From: Delftia acidovorans
GTDB taxonomy: Bacteria; Pseudomonadota; Gammaproteobacteria; Burkholderiales; Burkholderiaceae_C
NCBI GenBank assembly: GCA_031286585.1
Contig: JAITUC010000030.1
Location: 1-64,000, forward strand
Direction of reading: 5' to 3'
Length of the DNA: 64,000 nucleotides
In this document: in pieces, positions 1 through 8,541 of the stretch
How the letters are laid out: each line of letters opens with the position of its first letter
Position numbering within the stretch: the first letter of the stretch is position 1
The notes under the pieces: model-generated
Told to the model about the DNA's origin: nothing
Database searches by the model: none
The model's input: only the letters and a program-made list of their open reading frames with translations
Program-made: the position numbers and the translations under genes

Positions 1-1346
1 GCGGCGGCACAGGCAGCGGCGACGGCCTTGTCACCACGGTGCAGAACACCGTTGGCGACCTGCTCGGCGGCACGGCCGGAGCCCCTGTGGGCCAGGTGCT
101 GGATGCGCTGATCAACCCCGGCACCGGCGCCCTGTCCGTGGTCACGGGCCTGGTGGAAGGCGTGACCCAGGTCAACGGTGGTCCGCTGGGCGTGGTGACC
201 GAGCTGGCCAATGGCCTCACGCAGGTCCCGGGCCAGGCACTGCAGCCGGTGATCGGCACCGTCAACGGCGTGCTGGCCGGACTGACCGGCGGCGATGGCC
301 TGCTGGGCGGCGTGGTCGGCGGCGACGGAGGCCTGCTGGGTGGTCTCACGGGTGGACTGACGGGCGGCCTCGGTGGTGGCACCGGCCTGGTCGGCGGCCT
401 GCTCGACACGGTGGTGGGCGACAACGGCATCGTTGGCGGACTGCTGGGCGGCGACGGCGGCCTGCTGGGTGGCCTCACTGGAGGAGTAACGGGCGGCTCC
501 GGCCTGGTCGGCGGCCTGCTCGACACGGTGGTGGGCGGCAACGGCATCGTTGGCGGACTGCTGGGCGGCGACGGCGGCCTTCTGGGTGGCCTCACTGGAG
601 GACTGACGGGCGGCCTCACCGGGGGCGTCACTGGCGGAACGGGCCTGGTCGGTGGCCTGCTGAACACCGTGACGGGGGACAACGGCATCGTCGGCGGGGT
701 GCTCCACACCGTGGCCGGGGACAACGGCATCGTCAGCGGGGTGCTGGACACGGTGGCAGGCCACAACGGCATCGTCAGCGGCGTGCTCGACACCGTGGCC
801 GGTGGCAACGGCATCGTCGGCGGCGTGGTCAACACCGTGGCGGGTGATCACGGCGTCGTCAGCGGTGTGGTCAACACCGTGGCGGGCGACAACGGCATCG
901 TCAGCGGTGTGGTCAACACCGTGGCCGGCGATCACGGCGTCGTCAGCGGTGTGGTCAACACCGTGGCGGGCAACAACGGTGTCGTCAGCGGGCTGGTCAA
1001 CACCGTGGCCGGCGACAACGGTGTCGTCAGCGGGCTGGTCAACACCGTGGCGGGCAACAACGGCATCGTCAGCGGCGTCGTCAACACGGTGGCCGGCAGC
1101 AACGGCATCGTCAGCGGCCTGCTGGGTGGCGGCAGCAGCGGCGGCGGCCTGCTGGGCGGGCTGCTGGGCGGATCGTCCGGCGGCGGGCTGCTCGGTGGCC
1201 TGCTGGGTGGCACATCGCACGCGGCGGCGGCCTCGGTCGCCGAGCTGGATCCGATTGCCACCTCCATCAGCAGCCATGCCAGCGGCACGGCCGATGCAGC
1301 AGCCAGCGTGCTGACGCAGCAACTGCACCACAACACCCTGCTCTGA
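1..1346 (+). CDS. Glycine-rich repeat protein, probable type I secretion substrate (5' end cut by window)
   Basis: The reading frame is open to the left edge, so the N-terminus lies outside the window; a GTG at 39 is only an internal codon. The visible part is almost all Gly, Leu, Val, Asn and Asp. The first part repeats modules like GGDGGLLGGLTGG, then eleven 14-residue units (NTVAGDNGIVSGV type), then a GGLLGG tail, and ends in a non-repetitive stretch of about 50 residues rich in Ala and Ser. No RTX nonapeptide (GGxGxDxUx) is seen. The next genes encode an OmpA-like lipoprotein, a Mur-ligase-like enzyme and an ABC/HlyD/TolC exporter, which suggests a secreted adhesin or matrix protein. Automatic annotation would probably call it collagen-like or glycine-rich. 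Its role as substrate is inferred from position only. Confidence 0.75.
   Translation, partial: GGTGSGDGLVTTVQNTVGDLLGGTAGAPVGQVLDALINPGTGALSVVTGLVEGVTQVNGGPLGVVTELANGLTQVPGQALQPVIGTVNGVLAGLTGGDGLLGGVVGGDGGLLGGLTGGLTGGLGGGTGLVGGLLDTVVGDNGIVGGLLGGDGGLLGGLTGGVTGGSGLVGGLLDTVVGGNGIVGGLLGGDGGLLGGLTGGLTGGLTGGVTGGTGLVGGLLNTVTGDNGIVGGVLHTVAGDNGIVSGVLDTVAGHNGIVSGVLDTVAGGNGIVGGVVNTVAGDHGVVSGVVNTVAGDNGIVSGVVNTVAGDHGVVSGVVNTVAGNNGVVSGLVNTVAGDNGVVSGLVNTVAGNNGIVSGVVNTVAGSNGIVSGLLGGGSSGGGLLGGLLGGSSGGGLLGGLLGGTSHAAAASVAELDPIATSISSHASGTADAAASVLTQQLHHNTLL
663..1124 (+). repeat. Eleven tandem 42-bp units inside the glycine-rich gene
   Basis: Eleven consecutive 14-codon units, consensus NTVAGDNGIVSGVV, run without interruption and in frame. 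Units differ mainly at positions 6-7 (DN, DH, NN, HN, GN, SN) and 13-14 (VV, VL, LV, LL). Near-identity at DNA level suggests recent expansion by slippage or recombination, so copy number probably varies between strains. Confidence 0.9.
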
Positions 1347-1428
1347 GCGGCCACGGCGCCTGCAGGCGCCGCATCCATCCCCTGCGCCGCCGCCCCACGG
1401 TGGCGGCGCACGCCCCAGGAGATCCTCC

Positions 1429-1947
1429 ATGTCACACACTTTCAGGCTGTGCACCACCGTGCTGCTGGCCGCAGGGCTGGCCGCCTGCGGTTCCACCGCC
1501 ACCACCAGCACGCAGCGTTCCGAGCACCACTACGCCTTCGGCAAGGCGCCGGCGCCGGCGAGCTCCGGCGTCGCGCCCGTGGTGGCCACCACGCAGGCCG
1601 ACCAGCGCGGGCCCGCCAACGTCGCCCACATCGTCTACTTCGACTTCGACGCCTACACCATCCGCAACAGCGACCGGGCCATCGTGGAAAGCCATGCGCA
1701 GTGGCTGCGCAGCAATCCCGGCCGCTCGGTGATGCTGCGCGGCCATACGGACAGGCGCGGCGGCATCGAATACAACCTGGCGCTCGGCCAAAAGCGAGCC
1801 GACGCGGTGCGCAACAGCCTGCAGTTGCTGGGCGTGAACCCGGCCCGCGTGGAGTCCGTCAGCTACGGCAAGGAGCGGCTGGCCGACGAAGGCAGCAGCG
1901 AAGACGCACACCAGCGCAACCGGCGCGTGGAATTCGACTACCGCTGA
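1429..1947 (+). CDS. OmpA/Pal-like peptidoglycan-associated lipoprotein
   Basis: This is a 172-residue protein. A hydrophobic signal ends in the lipobox L-A-A-C (Cys20), so it should be lipidated and outer-membrane anchored. After a 40-residue linker comes an OmpA C-terminal domain with the hallmarks YFDFD, the helix entry NSDRAIVESHAQWL, RGHTDRRGGIEYN, an LGQKRADAV stretch and a closing NRRVEFDY. These fit the Pal/OmpA peptidoglycan-binding fold. It starts 82 bp after the glycine-rich gene behind an AGGAG-type site, and precedes the Mur-ligase-like gene. It may anchor the secretion machinery or its product to the wall. It stands alone without tolB/tolR, so it is probably not the housekeeping pal. 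Confidence 0.88.
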   Translation: MSHTFRLCTTVLLAAGLAACGSTATTSTQRSEHHYAFGKAPAPASSGVAPVVATTQADQRGPANVAHIVYFDFDAYTIRNSDRAIVESHAQWLRSNPGRSVMLRGHTDRRGGIEYNLALGQKRADAVRNSLQLLGVNPARVESVSYGKERLADEGSSEDAHQRNRRVEFDYR

Positions 1948-1984
1948 GCCGCCGCGCTCTGCATCCGCCTGCCGCCGGGCCGCC

Positions 1985-4900
1985 ATGAAGGAACAGATTC
2001 GCACGCGGTCAGTGCACCGCAGCCCGGCGTCCCGTCCCCACGGGAAGAGCAGCCTCCCAATGACCTTGACCGAGGCCGAGAGCATGTTGTCGCAGCAATT
2101 GGCAAATGGCCTGGAGTACCTGGCACGGCACATGGTGCTGTTGCCCGAGCCCTACCCCGGCTGCATTCTTTTCTTCACGGTGTCGGCCGAGAACAAGGCT
2201 GCCTCCATCTTCCATGTGCGCGCCAACACGCTGGAGGCTGCCTGGCGCGAAGGTGCGACGCGCGTGCGCCAATGGGCCTGGGCCCGCAAGCGTGACGAGG
2301 TCGATCTGCGCATCGACTGGGCCCAGGACATCACGCCGCTGAAGGCGGACAGTCCGCTGCCGGACTGCAGCGCCTGGACCCAGGCGCCCATGCATTCCCT
2401 GGCCCTGGCAGATGCCAGCCTGGAGCGTGCGCAGCTGCTGCAGCCCTTGCTGCCTGATCCGCTCCCGCAAGACAGTGAGCCAGGCAATGCCCAACGGCCC
2501 CTGCTCCCGCCCTGCCTGCTGCTGCACCTGCGCGGCATCTATCTCAGCGGGGAGCAGCCCGCCGTGGCCGTGCCGCGCACCGATCCACCGGAGCAGCGCC
2601 TTTGGCCCCATCTCGTGCCCGTGCACGCCGCGCTGCAACAACTTCTGGCGCAGCAGGACAAGGATGGAGGCTGGCCCGGATGCGAGGATGCCTGCGACCA
2701 CCTGGGAGTGACCTATGCCCTGCTGCAGGCCCAGCGCCACGCGGGCAGCGCCGCGCTGACGCAGGCCATTGCACTGGCCATGGACCATGTGGAGCGCCGG
2801 CTGCAGCAATTGCCCGGCGACTGCCTGCCCAGCGCGCTGGCCCTGCTGGTGCTGGCCCGCCACCTGCGCAACAGCTTTGTCCTGGGGCCGGGAGCCGACA
2901 GCCAGGCCCGCGCCCGCATTCCCGCGCTGATGGACCCGCTGGCGGAAAGCCTGCTGTCCAGCGCGGCTGCCTCGGCCAGTGCCTCCCGCACGGCCACATC
3001 ACCCGGCGGCCAGCCCCTGCTGAGCTGGGCCGAGCTGGCCATGCACGTCTATGCCGGCTCCCGCCCGCCCGCCAGCGACAGCCCCACGCTGCGCGCGGCG
3101 CGCAGCGCACTGCCCGATACGGCAGCCCTGCCCGCCGCCTTTCTGCAGGCCGCACTGCCGCCGCTGCTGGACCTGCCCGGTACACAGGACGATTCCAGGG
3201 GCGGGCAGGCCGACGACCCCTGCGCCCGTTGGATAGGCATCGCCCTGGTCGAAAGCCTGCAGCTTGATGCCGGTCTGGAGCCCCAGCCCACCGACCTTCT
3301 GCGCCAATGGCAGATCAGCCTGCAGCGCCATCTGCAAGGCCTGGCCCAGCGCGCCATCTGGCCTGAGCAGGCGCTGTACCTGCCGCCCGCCCGGCGCCGC
3401 CAGGCGGCATTTGCCGATGGCAGCCTGCGCCAGGTGCTGCAGTCCCCGCGCGATATCGCCTGGCTGCTGACATCCAGCCTGGCCGGGCTGGAACTGCTGG
3501 ACGCGCTGACCCAGGCATTGCGCGCGGCCACCAGCCATGCAGAGGCCGAACCCGGGGAAGACGCCCTGCCCGCGCAGGCAGGCCAGGGCTTGGGCGCGGG
3601 CGACAGCCCCGCCAAGGCCTCCCCCCACTCGCCATCCCCCCGGGGGCGGCCCGACGAGACCGCGGGCCGGCCGGCTTTTCCGTCCGCCGCCGGGTCCATG
3701 TACCCGCCCATGTCCTGGGACAGAGCGTCCATGGCCGAACTGATGAACGGGCGCTGGCTGAATGCAACGACAGGGCCGGGCACAGATAGCGCCACAGATA
3801 GCGGCACCGGCTGCGCGGGATTGGACGCCAGCCGCCTGCACCACCAGCCCGGCGCCGCCGTGCTGGTGCGGCGCGCGGGCATGGCCCTGGGCGTGCATGC
3901 CGCGGCCCTGCCCACGCTGCGCGCCTCGGCGCTGATCAGCAGCAGCCCGCAGGGCCTGCTGCACCACGGCGTGCCGGTGCTGCATGTGCCTGATATGGAA
4001 GAGGGCCTGCGCAATCTGGCGCAGGCCGCCCGCCGCCGCATCCAGTCGCCCGTGGTCGCCATCAGCGGCTGCGTGGGCAAGACCTCCACCCTGGGCATGA
4101 TGCGCCAGTGCCTGCAGGACGGGGGCGACGCCCGTGGCGACGCCCTGCTGTCCCAGGGCACGGCGCTGCAGATGATCAATTGGAGCGAGGCCTCGCCCTG
4201 CGCCCTGCTGGAGCTGCCATTGCAGGCATTGCGTGGCGACCTGCCGCTGATTGACCCAGATATTCTGGTTATTACTAATCTTTCAATAAATAACACCCCG
4301 CGTTCTGGGGAGTCCGGGCCATCCGGACAGGCCGGTCTGTCCGGTGAAAGAAAATACGAAGCACTCCACGAAGTGCTCGAAGCCATGCAGCACATGCATA
4401 AAGGCAGCGCACTGGTGATCGGGCAGGACATAGGTGAAAACCCCAGTGTCATTGACAATGCAAAACGCATGGGACTGCGTCTCATCACGTTTGGCACCCA
4501 TTGCAATGCGCAAGTCCGTGAAATGGGTTTTCACAATGGAAACCTGCAAATAGGCATGGGCAACCTGCGCCTTGGCATTTCACTGCAATCAGACGGCCAC
4601 CACATGGCACTCAATGCGCAGGCGGCCCTGGCGGCCCTGCACGCATTGGGCTACGCGCCTGCACAGGTACAGGCCTCACTGGGCCATTGGCAGCCCATGA
4701 TCGGGGCCGGGCAACCCCAGTTCCTGCCCAACGGAATCTGCCTTCTGGATCACAGTTTGAGCAACCACTTACTGTCCATGTCAGCTGCGTTTTCACAGCT
4801 GCAATCGGTCGCTCCCCATGTGAGCAAAAGGCTGATCGTGCTGGCGGGCATACAGGCCGGCCAGGCCGGCATCGACGCTGCGCAGCTGGCCCTGGAGCCG

Positions 4901-5206
4901 CTGGTGCGGGACGCCCAGGCCCGGCGCGTGCTGCTGTATGGGGAGCCGCTCAGGCCGCTGGCGGCAGCCTTGGGAGATCTTTTGCACGTCAATTGGTATG
5001 ACGATCTCAATCAATTGATCTGTTCACTGCTTCGCACAACCCATAAAGGCGACACGGTTTTGTTGGCGGGCCGCGCCACAACCAATCTGGCCCTGGCAGC
5101 CGATGCCATACGGGATAGTTTCAGTGACCACGGGGGGCATTTAATAACGTCTATTCAAGCTCCCTGCTTTGATCCACATCAAAAACAAATGAACATGCAT
5201 TCTTGA
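1985..5206 (+). CDS. Large multidomain protein with C-terminal Mur-ligase-like ATPase module
   Basis: This is a 1073-residue protein with no signal peptide. Residues 26-110 form a compact unassigned domain. Residues about 210-300 contain LLAQQDKDGGWPGCEDAC followed by helical repeats, resembling the QxxDGGW pattern of alpha/alpha-toroid enzymes. Residues 520-590 are a low-complexity linker. From about 680 the chain looks like the Mur ligase family: P-loop GCVGKTST (Lys699), DILVITNLSINN, a central domain, and a C-terminal Rossmann-like part with LLAGRATTNLALAADAI. Mur ligases make amide bonds with ATP (MurC-F, folylpolyglutamate synthase, cyanophycin synthetase). Its place between a glycine-rich product and an ABC exporter suggests it makes or modifies something exported. 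Substrate unknown. The 3' third has runs of more A/T-rich codons than the rest. Confidence 0.75.
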   Translation: MKEQIRTRSVHRSPASRPHGKSSLPMTLTEAESMLSQQLANGLEYLARHMVLLPEPYPGCILFFTVSAENKAASIFHVRANTLEAAWREGATRVRQWAWARKRDEVDLRIDWAQDITPLKADSPLPDCSAWTQAPMHSLALADASLERAQLLQPLLPDPLPQDSEPGNAQRPLLPPCLLLHLRGIYLSGEQPAVAVPRTDPPEQRLWPHLVPVHAALQQLLAQQDKDGGWPGCEDACDHLGVTYALLQAQRHAGSAALTQAIALAMDHVERRLQQLPGDCLPSALALLVLARHLRNSFVLGPGADSQARARIPALMDPLAESLLSSAAASASASRTATSPGGQPLLSWAELAMHVYAGSRPPASDSPTLRAARSALPDTAALPAAFLQAALPPLLDLPGTQDDSRGGQADDPCARWIGIALVESLQLDAGLEPQPTDLLRQWQISLQRHLQGLAQRAIWPEQALYLPPARRRQAAFADGSLRQVLQSPRDIAWLLTSSLAGLELLDALTQALRAATSHAEAEPGEDALPAQAGQGLGAGDSPAKASPHSPSPRGRPDETAGRPAFPSAAGSMYPPMSWDRASMAELMNGRWLNATTGPGTDSATDSGTGCAGLDASRLHHQPGAAVLVRRAGMALGVHAAALPTLRASALISSSPQGLLHHGVPVLHVPDMEEGLRNLAQAARRRIQSPVVAISGCVGKTSTLGMMRQCLQDGGDARGDALLSQGTALQMINWSEASPCALLELPLQALRGDLPLIDPDILVITNLSINNTPRSGESGPSGQAGLSGERKYEALHEVLEAMQHMHKGSALVIGQDIGENPSVIDNAKRMGLRLITFGTHCNAQVREMGFHNGNLQIGMGNLRLGISLQSDGHHMALNAQAALAALHALGYAPAQVQASLGHWQPMIGAGQPQFLPNGICLLDHSLSNHLLSMSAAFSQLQSVAPHVSKRLIVLAGIQAGQAGIDAAQLALEPLVRDAQARRVLLYGEPLRPLAAALGDLLHVNWYDDLNQLICSLLRTTHKGDTVLLAGRATTNLALAADAIRDSFSDHGGHLITSIQAPCFDPHQKQMNMHS

Positions 5207-5236
5207 TTGAATAAAACTTATAGAGGGCTGTATATA
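5207..5236 (+). promoter_or_regulatory. Possible sigma-70 promoter ahead of the exporter genes
   Basis: Directly after the stop codon at 5204-5206, TTGAAT (5207-5212) and TATATA (5231-5236) are 18 bp apart in a locally A/T-rich stretch. This could give the exporter genes their own transcript. Prediction by eye only. Confidence 0.35.
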
Positions 5237-5305
5237 ACTCGCTACAGTGTTTGTGAAACGAGTGCCTTTACATTTTGTAAAGACGCTTACCAAGCCCATC
5301 AGAAC

Positions 5306-7168
5306 ATGATCCGATACCTTCTTCCCCGTCAGTTGGCCAAGGCCACGGCGATGCCGTCGGGAACGGAGACGGTGGGGGCTTTTGCATCTGCCATCGCCGA
5401 GTCCTTCGACCGGGCTGCGCACCAGCTGCGCCGGGCTGGCTGGCTATCGCTGCCCATCAGCCTGCTGGGCCTGCTGCCGTCCATCTTCCTGCTGCAGGTC
5501 TACAACCGCGTCATCGCGCGCGGCGGCACGGCCACCCTCACGGCCATGGTGGCGGGCGTGCTGTTTTTCCTGGGCCTGGAATGGTGGCTGCGGCGCAGGC
5601 GCGCCCGTGCCCTGCGCGAAGCCGGCGCCATGATCGACCGCGATGTGTCCCAGGCGCTGATGCACTCCATGCTGCGCCACCCGCTGGCCGCGCTGGAGCA
5701 GCGCTCCTCCAGCCAGTGGCTGCAGCTGTTCCGCGACGTGAGCGCCATGCGCTCGGGCATGTCCGGTGGCCTGGCGACCTCGCTGCTGGACCTGCCCATG
5801 GCCCTGCTGGCCCTGGTCGTCATCGGCATCATTGCCTGGCCCGTGCTGCCCGTGATCCTGGTGGCCATGCTCATCATGGGCGTGCTGGCCTGGTGGTGGG
5901 CCGACGAGGTGCGCAGCGGCCGCGTGGAGGAAATCGCCCAGGCCCGCATGCTGGACCGGGGCACGGCCGAGATCTGCAATGCCCGCGCCACGCTCAAGGT
6001 GCTGGGCTATGACGCCGCCGCACGCCAGAACTGGCAAAGCGGCTACGACCGCTGGCTGGCCGAGAGCTTTGGCAAGAACGGCGAGATGGAGAACGCACGC
6101 GAGGCCAGCACCGTGCTGCTGACACTGTTCTCCGTTGCCGTGATCACCGTGGGCGCCATTGCCATCAATGCGCAGTGGATGAGCATCGGCAGCCTGATGG
6201 CCGTGAACCTGCTGTCGGGCAAGGCGCTGGGCCCCATCTCGCAACTGGCCAGCAACTGGCGCTCGCTGGCCCATGCCAACGAGGCCGCACGCCGACTGCA
6301 GGCCGTGCTGGAGGAACCCGTCGAGGCCATGACCGATACCGTGGACCTGCCCCGGCCCCAGGGCCGGCTGCGCCTGGACCAGGCGAGCTTCCACTACCCG
6401 GGCGGCCATGTGGCGCTGGAGCAGGCATCGCTGGAGATCGGCCCCGGCGGGCTGCACGCCATCGTGGGCCGCAACGGCGCCGGCAAGTCCACCCTGGCCA
6501 AGCTGCTGGCCGGTCTCTACCGGCCCACGCAGGGGCGCATCTTCATCGATGAATACGACATGGCCCAGTTCCCGCGCGCCGAGCTGGGCCGCTGGATAGG
6601 CTGCCTGGCGCAGCAGGTGTACTGGTTCAGCGGCCCCATCGTCGATGGGCTGCGCATGGTCAACCCCGATGCCGACGACCACAAGATCGTCACCGCCTGC
6701 CAGATCTCGGGCGCTCACGGCTTCATCAGCCGCCTGCCCCAGGGCTACCAGACCGTGCTGGGCGAAGGCGGCGCGGGCCTGTCGGCCGGCGAGCTGCGCA
6801 AGCTGGCCCTGGCCCAGCTGTTCCTGCGCAACCCTTCGGTACTGATCCTGGACGAGCCCAGCAACGACCTGGACTTCGAGAGCGAAACCGCGCTGCTGCA
6901 GACGCTGCGGCAGATTGCGCTCAAGCACACGGTCATCGTCGTCACGCACTCGCTGCGCGTGGCCTCCATGGCCCAGCATCTCTACCATGTGCGCGGCGAC
7001 GGCGGCATCGAGCATGGCTCGCCCCAGTTGCTGCTGCCCCAGCTGTTCGGCACGGCGCGCGAGCCTGCTGCGTCCACAGCAACCGCAGCGTCCACAGCCC
7101 CCGCTACGCCGGCCGACCCGGCCCCGCATGCCGATCATCCCGCCGTGGCGCAGGAGCTTGCCTCATGA
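5306..7168 (+). CDS. Type I secretion ABC transporter (fused permease/ATPase)
   Basis: About 620 residues from ATG 5306. A weak TTG at 5207 and an ATG at 5351 with an AAGG site 8 bp upstream are in-frame alternatives. The N-terminal half is a transmembrane exporter domain beginning LPISLLGLLPSIFLLQVYNRVI, like the PrtD/LapB class, with no C39 peptidase. The ATPase carries Walker A GRNGAGKST (Lys394), a signature read as LSAGE rather than LSGGQ, Walker B LILDEPSNDLD (Asp516/Glu517) and the H-loop VVTHS. It should power one-step export from cytoplasm to outside with the HlyD and TolC proteins that follow. Its stop overlaps the next start (ATGA at 7165-7168). Confidence 0.88.
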   Translation: MIRYLLPRQLAKATAMPSGTETVGAFASAIAESFDRAAHQLRRAGWLSLPISLLGLLPSIFLLQVYNRVIARGGTATLTAMVAGVLFFLGLEWWLRRRRARALREAGAMIDRDVSQALMHSMLRHPLAALEQRSSSQWLQLFRDVSAMRSGMSGGLATSLLDLPMALLALVVIGIIAWPVLPVILVAMLIMGVLAWWWADEVRSGRVEEIAQARMLDRGTAEICNARATLKVLGYDAAARQNWQSGYDRWLAESFGKNGEMENAREASTVLLTLFSVAVITVGAIAINAQWMSIGSLMAVNLLSGKALGPISQLASNWRSLAHANEAARRLQAVLEEPVEAMTDTVDLPRPQGRLRLDQASFHYPGGHVALEQASLEIGPGGLHAIVGRNGAGKSTLAKLLAGLYRPTQGRIFIDEYDMAQFPRAELGRWIGCLAQQVYWFSGPIVDGLRMVNPDADDHKIVTACQISGAHGFISRLPQGYQTVLGEGGAGLSAGELRKLALAQLFLRNPSVLILDEPSNDLDFESETALLQTLRQIALKHTVIVVTHSLRVASMAQHLYHVRGDGGIEHGSPQLLLPQLFGTAREPAASTATAASTAPATPADPAPHADHPAVAQELAS

Positions 7169-8541
7169 GAGCCGGGCGCTACGACGACCTCCCCCTGGTG
7201 CTGCGCCAGTCCAGCGAAGCGCAGGCGGCCGTGCACGGCCAGCCGCCTGCGGACGCCTCCGGCGCAACGCCCCCCACCCCTCGCCGCGCCGCCCTGGCGC
7301 GGGGCAAGTGGCTGCTCATCATTCCCGTCGCAGCCCTGGTGGTCACGGGCCTGTTCTACCCGGTGGAGAACGTGGTGGTCGCCAGCGGCCAGGTCATCCC
7401 CTCCGACCGCGTGCAGACCGTGCAGCATCTGGAAGGCGGCATCGTCACCGCCGTCCATGTGCGCGAAGGCCAGGCCGTGACCCAGGGCCAGCCGCTGCTG
7501 GAAATCGACCTGGGCAGCAACAGCCTCAACCTCGAACAGCTCACCGCCCGCATGGCCACGGCCCAGGCCGTCAAGGTGCGTCTGGGTGCGGAAAGCCAGG
7601 GCCGTCCGCTGCAGCGCACCGCCTTCCCCGCCGACCTGGACGCTCAGGTGGTCCAGGCCGAACTGGGCGCCTTCTCGGCGCGCGCGCTGGAGCACCAGGG
7701 CAGCCTTGCCGCGGCCCAGGCCCAGCTGCAGCAGGCGCGCGGCGACGTGGCCCAGGTGCAGGCCCGCATCGAGGGGCTGGAGAACAATCTGCGCCTGCAC
7801 CAGCAGGAAGCCTCCATCGCCGGCCAGCTCGCCTCCGAACAGCTGATAGGCCAGCTCGAAGTGCTGGACAAGCAGCGTGCGCTGGAGCAGGTCCGGTCCG
7901 AGCTGGCCGCCTCGCGCCAGACGCTGTTCAGCAACCGCGCCAAGATCGAGCAGGCCCAGGCCAAGCTGCAGGAAACCCAGGGCGCCTTCCGCCGCCGCGC
8001 CTCCGACGAGCTGGCCCAGACCGAGCGCGAGCTGGCCAGCCTCAACGAAGACCTGGTCCGCGCCCGCACCCAGCGCACGCGCACGGCGGTGCTGGCACCC
8101 ACCAGCGGCTTCGTCAAGGGCCTGCGCAGCTCGGGCGCCGGCTGGGTGGTCAAGCCCGGCGAGCCCATCCTCGAAATCGTTCCGGACAAGGACGAAGTCA
8201 TCGTCGAGGCGCGCCTGAGCCCCGCCGACCGCGGCTATGTGCGCCCCGGCCAGTCCACCAGGGTGAAGATCTCGGCCTACGACTTCCTGCGCTACGGCTC
8301 GGTGCCCGGCCAGGTCACGCTGGTGGCGGCCGATGCCGACCGCGACCCCAACCTGGCCGACTCGCCCTCGTACTTCCGCATCCAGGCCAGCCTGGAGCAG
8401 CCCTGGGTGGGCCGCACCGACAACCGCATCACCACCGGCATGCAGGCCGAACTCGACCTGCTGCTGGGCCACGAACCCTTTATCTGGTATTTGCTGCGGC
8501 CCGTGCTGCGCATCCAGAGCGAAGCCTTCCGGGAGCCCTGA
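7165..8541 (+). CDS. HlyD-family periplasmic adaptor of type I secretion
   Basis: This is a 458-residue membrane fusion protein. After a cytoplasmic N-terminus of about 48 residues comes one membrane segment (WLLIIPVAALVVTGLFYPV). The lipoyl half-motif VASGQVIPSDRVQTVQHLEGG and long Gln/Ala/Glu-rich coiled-coil hairpins (about residues 170-300) follow, then the second lipoyl/beta-barrel part (APTSGFVKGLR, GEPILEIVPDKDEVIVEARL). This is the standard layout that bridges the inner-membrane ABC protein to TolC. It overlaps the ABC gene by 4 bp and the outer-membrane gene by 1 bp, so all three are probably translationally coupled. Confidence 0.92.
   Translation: MRAGRYDDLPLVLRQSSEAQAAVHGQPPADASGATPPTPRRAALARGKWLLIIPVAALVVTGLFYPVENVVVASGQVIPSDRVQTVQHLEGGIVTAVHVREGQAVTQGQPLLEIDLGSNSLNLEQLTARMATAQAVKVRLGAESQGRPLQRTAFPADLDAQVVQAELGAFSARALEHQGSLAAAQAQLQQARGDVAQVQARIEGLENNLRLHQQEASIAGQLASEQLIGQLEVLDKQRALEQVRSELAASRQTLFSNRAKIEQAQAKLQETQGAFRRRASDELAQTERELASLNEDLVRARTQRTRTAVLAPTSGFVKGLRSSGAGWVVKPGEPILEIVPDKDEVIVEARLSPADRGYVRPGQSTRVKISAYDFLRYGSVPGQVTLVAADADRDPNLADSPSYFRIQASLEQPWVGRTDNRITTGMQAELDLLLGHEPFIWYLLRPVLRIQSEAFREP

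Noticed and set aside
663..1124. CRISPR array
   Set aside because: The direct repeats are contiguous coding units without unique spacers, and no cas gene is near.
3..1346. RTX calcium-binding repeats in the glycine-rich protein
   Set aside because: No GGxGxDxUx nonapeptides are present; the repeats have a 14-residue period with different residues.
1985..2062. Later start for the Mur-ligase-like protein at the internal ATG near 2060
   Set aside because: It cannot be excluded, since residues 1-25 are basic and non-descript, but no better ribosome site was seen there, so the longer frame was kept.
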